A stretch of DNA of 64,000 bases from Ehretia macrophylla (taxonomy: Eukaryota > Streptophyta > Magnoliopsida > Boraginales > Ehretiaceae). Of this stretch, positions 59,501 to 64,000 are shown piece by piece; within the stretch, counting starts at the first letter, position 1, and each line of letters begins with the position of its first letter. The position numbers were made by a program, and so were the translations under genes. The notes below the pieces were generated by a model. The model had not been told where the DNA came from, made no database searches, and was given only the letters and a program-made list of their open reading frames with translations. Location: NCBI GenBank assembly GCA_037974665.1, contig CM075764.1:118730325-118794324 (forward strand), read 5' to 3'.

Positions 59501-61191
59501 TGAATATGAGGCAGCGGAGATGGCTAGAGCTATTGAGTGGTTACAACTGTTCTATAAACTACGTGCCAGGTAAGACAAATGTTGTTGCTGATACTTTGAG
59601 CCAAAAGGCTACTGTTGCAAGCTTAATTATCAAGGATTGGGAGACTTTAGAAGAAATTTATTCATGGAAGCCAGAAGCTACTGAGGTAGGGATTCGATTT
59701 GCTAGCTTACAGATTCAGTCAGGGTTGCTAGCACAAATCAGAGAGGCTCAGAAGACTGATCCTCACATCTTGAAAATCCAAGAAAAAGCTAAAGGGGGAG
59801 AGTCAGAGTTTAAATTACATGCAAATGGTATCTTCAGATTCAGGGACAGGGTGTGTGTTCCTGGTGATCCGACTTTGAAGAATGAGATTCTGTCCGAGGC
59901 ACATAATTCGAGGTATACGATTCACCTGGGCTGTACTAACATGTATAGAGATTTGAAACAATACTTCTGGTGGAACAATATGAAGAGGGAGATTACTGGG
60001 TATGTATCCAGATGTTTGACTTGTCAGAGGGTTAAAGTTGAGCATCAGAGGCCAGCCGGGCTTCTGCAGCCGTTGTCGATTCCGCAATGGAAGTGGGTGC
60101 ATATAACAATGGACCTTGTGACTGATCTTCCTAGATCTCCGAGATGATGTGATTCTGTTTGGGTTGTTGTGGACCGCTTGACTAAAGTTACACATTTTAT
60201 TCCCATGAACAAACAGGATAGCCTTGATAAACTAGCTGAGCTTTATGTTGCTAATATTGTGAGACTGCATGGTGTGCCACAGAGTATAGTGTCAGATAGA
60301 GATCCCAGATTCAGATCTTGTTTTTGGCAGAAGTTGCAAGAGGCCATGGGAACTAAGTTGAGCTTCAGTACTGCATATCATCCACAAACTGATGGCCAGT
60401 CTGAGAGAACTATCAGGATCTTGGAAGACATGCTACGGGCATGTGTGTTAGACTTTGGAAAGAATTGGGAGAAGTTTCTGCCTTTAGCGGAGTTCGCCTA
60501 CAGTAATAGTTATCAATCTACTATAGGTATGGCTCCCTACGAGGCGTTGTATGATCTTAAATGCAGATCCCCATTGTATTGGGAAGAGGTTGGAGAGATG
60601 AGAACAGTTGATCCGACTGTGTTACCTGAGATTATTAAGATGGTAGATAATGTTCACCTTATTCGCCAGCGTATGCTTACAGCTCAGAGTCGTCAGAAGA
60701 GTTATGCGGACAAGCACCGTCGGGATCTTGAGTTTGATTTAGGAGATTGGGTGTTCCTTAAGATTTCTCCTCGAAAGGGATCGATTCGGCACGGTAAGAG
60801 CGGGAAACTTAGTCCCAAGTATGTGGGTCCGTATGAGATCACCGAAAAGGTAAGTCCTTTGGCTTATCGGTTAGCTTTACCTCCGAGTTTGTCGAGACTA
60901 CACAATGTTTTCCACGTGTCAATGTTAAAGAAGTACCATCTAGATCCTTCACATGTACTTGAACCAGAGCCTTTGCAGATTGAAGAAAAGTTGTCTTATG
61001 AAGAGAAACCGATTCGAATTGTGGATCGAAAAATTCAGGAGCTTCGCAGGAAGAGTATTCCATTAGTAAAGGTTCTGTGGAATCATCATGGGTTTAAGGA
61101 AGCGACTTGGGAAAGAGAGGACCAAGTTCGGAATCAGTATCCGGAGTTGTTTGTTGACCAGGTAAGAATTGCGTGGGCACAATTGTTTTAA
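56572..61191 (+). pseudogene. Mutated gag-pol polyprotein with chromodomain
   Basis: Order: gag from MPPRRGTQG (56572); two zinc knuckles near 57535-57645; aspartic protease with LIDPGA (about 57820); reverse transcriptase with FIDDILVYS (about 58825); RNase H with [10 protein letters not shown]; integrase HHCC finger and DDE core ([18 protein letters not shown]); and a C-terminal chromodomain (IRIVDRKIQ...[14 protein letters not shown]). Breaks: a frameshift near 57025 with TAA at 57117, and a second frameshift near 57335 (an A-run) that restores the first frame. TGA follows at 57553 inside the first zinc knuckle, at 58798 just before the RT catalytic motif, and at 60145 in integrase. The terminal TAA is at 61189. 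The frame is otherwise continuous from 57343. Confidence 0.94.
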
Positions 61192-61202
61192 GGGGGAGAG
61201 GG
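61191..61202 (+). other. Polypurine tract (Tekay-like element)
   Basis: AAGGGGGAGAGG immediately before the 3' LTR, overlapping the pol stop codon. Confidence 0.88.
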
Positions 61203-63477
61203 TGTAATACCCGAGTACGGAATGTGGAATTTTCTTGATTATCTTTCTGGAAATTATATTTCTTAAATTCTTTGAGATTTAATTGTTACTTCTTTGTTGT
61301 CACAAAGTGCATTGCATTTCGGGAGCGATAGCTATAGAGTGTTTTCTAGTCCTCAGCAAATAGTAAAACTAGTACTTAGATGCCTTAAATTTTATATTTT
61401 ATTTGTTGTTAGCTAGAATTAAGTTGGTGATGTTTATTATTAGCTTAAAAATGCATGAAAATAAGTCTAATTGACCAATTTTAAGTTATTTGACCAAGTG
61501 CTTTGACCTTTTGACCAAGTTATCACCTTATAAGCTTAAAACAAAGCAAAAATAAAAAATAAATAAAAGCTGAAATCAGGAGAGCAGGCCGAGAGTTTGA
61601 AGAGAAAAAAAAAACATTTCAAATCTTCAAAAATTCAAATCTTCGCGTGAGCTCATGCGGGGTGGTTTCCGAGGCAACCAGCGTTGTTTTCCTAGCGACT
61701 AGGAGTGCCTAAGGTGAGGGAAGCACGTTATTTGCGCATTTAAATGTCATGTATGTCAACTTTTTGATTTTTAGATTTTATCCGTAGATTGTTGTTTTAA
61801 TCGTTTTGAAGCTTCTAGAATGTTCCTTGACAATTGTAGAACATGTATTTATAGCTTTTTAACATTTTCTGCGGTTGAATGTTGAGATTGTAATTTAAAT
61901 GTCAATTGAATAGTAATTTATGAATAGTAAACCCTTGAAACGATAAAGTTGCACTGTTATGCTTTCTGTTGATGTGGAAATGTGCTAGGTATGCTAGAAT
62001 GCCTAAATGCATGGTTTGTTTAGGTTGCGTAATAGAAAAAATGAGAAATATGCCTTGGTGAAAGTCGGGGTCGTTTAGGTCGAGTTTGGCGTTTTCTCGT
62101 TTTACGTGTTGGCATTGTTTCGAGAGGCCATGGAAGCACTTTTGGTGCGATTATGGCGTTGGTTGGGTGTTTGGTTAGTATAGTTGTAGTTCAAACGAGC
62201 AAAGGGGGAAATCGGAGCTTTGCGTGAATTCTAGGGTAAAGTAGGGTTTCGGGATCTTTAGACGTGCTTTATGGTAACCTAGGAGGATTGGTGAAGTCGG
62301 TTTCCAAAACTCATGGCTCGTTTGGAAATAGTGGCATTTTGATAGTTGGGGTCGATTTGTGATTTTGCTTGTTTTCTTGATATTATGCCTATAGAATGTT
62401 TAAAATAGCTTGATATGCTTGTTAGAGTTGATTTGGTTGAAATGTTTATCAATTGTTGCTATTGCGTGCGAGAGTAACCTACTTTGTTATTCTCTCACGT
62501 GTGGCTTTATTGCTCGATTGTTGCATTGTATATTGTATTGCATTCATAGAGTTAGGGCGGTGTGATGGGCCTCTCTGGGTAGCCTCGGGTTGCCAGTGTT
62601 GGTTGCTCTAGCTTCGTGTCCTATTCCCTCTTCTCGCTTGGGTTGCTTCCCAGGGAGATTTGGGTCATAGATTGATGGATACTTCCGGGGTATTCCAAAC
62701 TGGTGTTATAAGGTGGTTTGGGCCGGCGCGTCGTCATCGAATTCGTGATTGAAAGTTGCTCGTGAAAACAGTACCGTATCCTTTGAATGAGTATTTATAG
62801 TTTTAATGCTTGCCTTGCTTTATTGATGGCTTTGTTGTATCTTGATATGATATTTGTATGAATTGCTTGACTAATTGCATTGCATACTCCTCTCATCTCC
62901 GTCCTTGAGACCAATTGCCCTCGCTGAGCAATAGCTTTTGCTCATTCCTTTCTATACTATATTTTTACAGGAGTAGTTGAAGCAGACCCTATTGAGGTAA
63001 TAGAGGAGGAGGAGCAGGTGGAGGTGTTTCCGTGATAGCACTTCTTTGCTTTGCTGGTGGTTGGTTGCCAGACTTTTGTGCGAGCCATGCTTGATGTGTT
63101 TAATGCTTGGTTGTCGCTTTATTTTGAGGCTTATAGCCTTGTATGTAGTTCTATTTTGAGACCTTAATGGTTTTTATTGTAAAGGTTTAAAGATTGTAAA
63201 GTTATACTCTTATAACTAGTAAAGAATTGCATACTAATGGTTAAATGTTTAGTGGCATAAATACTTGTATAGTATGTATGGCATTTTGGTTTGGGAAGTT
63301 GGTTAATAAGAAGATGTACGTTTTTTAAAGGAAGTTGGCTTGTTTTAATTGTTTTTATGGCTTTCGCAAGTATTATGTTGATTTTAGGGTTTTCGGAACG
63401 TCCACGGTACAGAGGAGACTCCGTCCGTGTGTCGGGTCCGGGCTTGGCCTTTTGGGGGGACGGGTCGAGGCGTGACA
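61203..63477 (+). repeat. 3' LTR of Tekay-like element
   Basis: 2,275 bases, direct repeat of 53986-56259, followed by the CTAGT copy of the target-site duplication. Confidence 0.95.
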
Positions 63478-64000
63478 CTAGTAGTTAAGGTCATTTAGTT
63501 AACCATACCCTAACAATCATCAGAAACATGCCACTCCAGATCAAATTCGCTAGCCAATAAACGATTCAAGTCCTTAGGATCCAAATATGGATCAAAGGGT
63601 ATGCTTGGCAAGAGTACTAGAATATGTTTCATTTGTATACTTGTAGTATACATAGAAGCCATGGTCTGTACAGCAATCGGTGAACTTTTCATAACCAGAA
63701 AAATTATGATTACTAGAAGAGGTATTGAATCAGCGTTTGGAATAGAGGGATTATAAAAAAATATGGCAACTCCTGTTTTTAATCCACTAGTCTTTGATCC
63801 TAATTTTATTTTCGTGTTGCTTGCCACAATTTGATTGTTGGGAATGGCTTAGTAAATTTGGAGAAAGGAAAGCAATTTATCTGGGTTTATGTACAAAGTG
63901 ATCATCCACAACTATGGCATGATAAAGAAAGCAATTGATCAGCCAAACTTCTCATCAGCTCTTATGGGATCAACTAATTTCTCTTTAATTTAGTGCTCTC
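63478..64000. other. Right flank, unassigned
   Basis: One minus-strand frame of 105 codons (63510-63827) starts MASNTKIKLGSKTSGLKTGV and ends FDLEWHVSDDC. It has a hydrophobic middle but no domain I recognise. It might be an exon of a gene that continues to the right, or chance. Nothing else was seen. Confidence 0.3.

Larger units (their letters stand above)
53986..63477 (+). mobile_element. Ty3/gypsy LTR retrotransposon, Tekay/Del-like chromovirus
   Basis: A complete 9,492-base element with LTRs of 2,274 and 2,275 bases (TGTAATACCCGAG...GTGACA). It has an initiator-Met primer-binding site, gag-pol, a C-terminal chromodomain and a polypurine tract. The flanking pentamers CCAGT (53981-53985) and CTAGT (63478-63482) are a target-site duplication with one mismatch. 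In the stretch I compared by eye the LTRs differ by about 2-3%, so it is younger than the CRM-like element. Frame breaks make it non-autonomous now. Confidence 0.95.

Noticed and set aside
1..64000. CRISPR array, bacterial operon, riboswitch or phage-like system
   Set aside because: The repeats seen are tandem duplications, microsatellites or transposon arms. Gene structure is eukaryotic throughout and no spacer-repeat pattern exists.

Overview
This is nuclear DNA from a flowering plant, most likely a eudicot. It is AT-rich with long spacers and spliced genes with GT-AG introns. The gene set is plant-specific (plastid acyl carrier protein, vacuolar Na+/H+ antiporter, tubby-like F-box protein, BAM9-type beta-amylase), and the repeats are plant Ty3/gypsy, CACTA, SINE and foldback elements. 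No prokaryotic or organellar gene cluster was seen. The species cannot be fixed from this sequence alone.

Genes. Four protein-coding genes could be assembled exon by exon, with splice sites and reading phase agreeing throughout. (1) A plastid acyl carrier protein on the minus strand (245-2200); its last exon lies beyond the left edge. (2) A vacuolar NHX-type Na+/H+ exchanger on the minus strand (4119-8891), with 14 coding exons encoding 533 residues and one GC-AG intron, behind a long leader region full of CA repeats. (3) A tubby-like F-box protein on the plus strand (34250-37413), with 5 exons encoding 392 residues. (4) A BAM9-like, probably non-catalytic beta-amylase on the minus strand (38094-41029), with 3 exons encoding 535 residues; it is convergent with the tubby gene. 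These genes do not form a pathway; their closeness is ordinary plant gene order.

Repeats. From 10.3 to 27 kb there are no convincing genes. The stretch holds serial local duplications, a tRNA-related SINE family (five of the six copies recognised in the window), a PIF/Harbinger-type MITE with a trinucleotide-repeat core, another foldback element and an RNase H-like pseudogene. Several SINE insertions can be compared with empty sites in the neighbouring duplicate. From 27.3 to 33.4 kb there is a nested stack: a retroposed U6 snRNA pseudogene, then a foldback element, then a CRM-like Ty3/gypsy retrotransposon inserted into the end of that foldback.

From 41.5 to 49.5 kb there are three more foldback elements, another SINE copy and short tandem repeats. 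From 49.9 kb to the right edge there is a Ty3/gypsy gag remnant cut off at the terminus of an internally deleted CACTA element, then a complete but mutated 9.5 kb Tekay/Del-like chromovirus with 2.27 kb LTRs, a chromodomain and a target-site duplication. No new multi-gene system was found. The most informative material is the SINE family with internal empty-site controls, the retroposed U6 copy and the nested insertions.
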